Positions 63,396 through 64,000 of a stretch of DNA of 64,000 bases are shown in pieces (position 1 is the first letter of the stretch; each line of letters begins with the position of its first letter). Under the pieces are notes generated by a model. That model worked only from the letters and a program-made list of their open reading frames with translations. It made no database searches and was not told the origin of the DNA. The translations under genes and the position numbers were made by a program. This DNA comes from Noviherbaspirillum humi (GTDB taxonomy: Bacteria > Pseudomonadota > Gammaproteobacteria > Burkholderiales > Burkholderiaceae_D). Where the stretch lies: positions 310,001 to 374,000 of the forward strand of contig NZ_FZOT01000002.1 of NCBI RefSeq assembly GCF_900188095.1, in the 5' to 3' direction.

Positions 63396-64000
63396 ATGTC
63401 TAAAGTCCTTACTTTCTCCCGAAGCCGCCGCCGTCCTTTCATCGTCAACGAAGAGCAATTGCTGGGCGTGGCTGCTTGGCATGGGTCGCGCCGCATGAAC
63501 GGCGACTTGGCTGCGATGCATGCCGGAAGCGCCCGGCTTGATCACGGCGGCATGCCGGAGCTTCTGGCTTCGGTCATCGTCCCGGCGATGGCGTCGCCCG
63601 AAATGCTGAACCGCTGCCTGGCCAGCCTGGCCCTGCAGGAATTCGATTGCCCGCGCTTCGAAGTGATCGTGGTCGACATGCGGGCCGACGAAGCCACCCG
63701 GGAAGTGATAGAGCGCTGGCGAGTCCATACCGCGCTGACCGGCCCGCACATCATCTCGCTGCCGTCGCCGGCGCATGAAGGCCTGGCTGCTGCCCGCAAC
63801 CGCGGCTGGCGCGTGGCGCGCGGCGCCATCGTGGCATTCATCGATGAAGATGCGGTGGCGCGCTCGGACTGGCTGGCCCATGGGCTGCAGGCCTTTCGCG
63901 GAAACGTGCAGGCCGCCTGGGGACGCCTGGCCACCGCGCGCCATGAGCCCGAGCCGCGCGGCGACGGCGACGGCGAAGCGGGCGATGTCATCCCATCCAA
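63396..64000 (+). CDS. Family 2 glycosyltransferase, partial (cut by right edge)
   Basis: About 201 residues from ATG 63396 with no stop before the window ends. The GT2 fold is seen from residue 55: ELLASVIVPAMASPEMLNRCLASL, FEVIVVDM, LAAARNRGWRVARGAIVAFIDEDAVARSDWL. FIDEDA is the DxD-like nucleotide-sugar site. The first 50 residues are basic. Product and acceptor cannot be told. Confidence 0.85.
   Translation, partial: MSKVLTFSRSRRRPFIVNEEQLLGVAAWHGSRRMNGDLAAMHAGSARLDHGGMPELLASVIVPAMASPEMLNRCLASLALQEFDCPRFEVIVVDMRADEATREVIERWRVHTALTGPHIISLPSPAHEGLAAARNRGWRVARGAIVAFIDEDAVARSDWLAHGLQAFRGNVQAAWGRLATARHEPEPRGDGDGEAGDVIPS

Overview
The window looks like chromosome from a high-GC betaproteobacterium of the order Burkholderiales, probably Oxalobacteraceae (Herbaspirillum/Noviherbaspirillum-like). 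The assignment is inferred from the cyoABCD-SURF1-RegBA arrangement, a DUF6352 protein, the YqjD/YqjE stress operon and the density of sensory kinases. No rRNA gene, intact tRNA gene or CRISPR array was seen.

Region 1 (1-10.8 kb) is visibly less GC-rich and reads as one end of an integrated element. A tyrosine integrase sits beside a 3' half of a tRNA-His gene (10764-10814). Behind it run an AlpA-like regulator, a Toprim/RepA-helicase replication protein, a VRR-NUC nuclease and small island proteins, mostly joined by ATGA overlaps. Further left lies a K+ module: a short KdpD-like kinase, KdpE and the potassium transporter Kup, which is cut by the left edge. No second tRNA-His copy is visible, so the element probably continues left and the K+ module may be cargo.

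Region 2 (11.2-24.1 kb) is core signalling and respiration, all on the minus strand. A four-gene phosphorelay operon (CHASE3-like kinase, Rcp1-like regulator, REC-PAS kinase, REC-PAS-PAS hybrid kinase) is followed by a cytochrome bo-type oxidase operon, cyoABCD-SURF1-regB-regA. The redox two-component system is thus co-located with a terminal oxidase.

Region 3 (24.2-48.6 kb) is mixed. It holds MFS and EamA transporters, a YdcF-like protein, a complete LOV blue-light hybrid kinase, two GGDEF-EAL proteins, a cytochrome c/FTR1 iron permease with a good Fur box, an EutA-like ATPase with an iron-type binding protein, a double cupin, NikR with a TonB receptor, a cysteine-less glutaredoxin and a universal stress protein. 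Two near-identical operator-like sites (39376, 42247) and two copies of a triple DnaA-box-like element (27194, 46068) link separate intergenic regions.

Region 4 (48.7-64 kb) carries an MFS transporter, a Cache-HAMP-PAS kinase facing a single-domain regulator, a YqjD-YqjE-YqjK-type operon, an entericidin-like lipoprotein, an SRPBCC-Hsp20 fusion, a SemiSWEET-like protein and a partial glycosyltransferase. The most intriguing locus is 55540-59724: four tightly coupled genes encoding a C39-like cysteine peptidase, a RimK-type ATP-grasp ligase, a GCS2-type glutamate ligase and an N-formylglutamate amidohydrolase-fold enzyme. It looks like a gamma-glutamyl peptide or amide synthesis and processing pathway whose product cannot be read from sequence.
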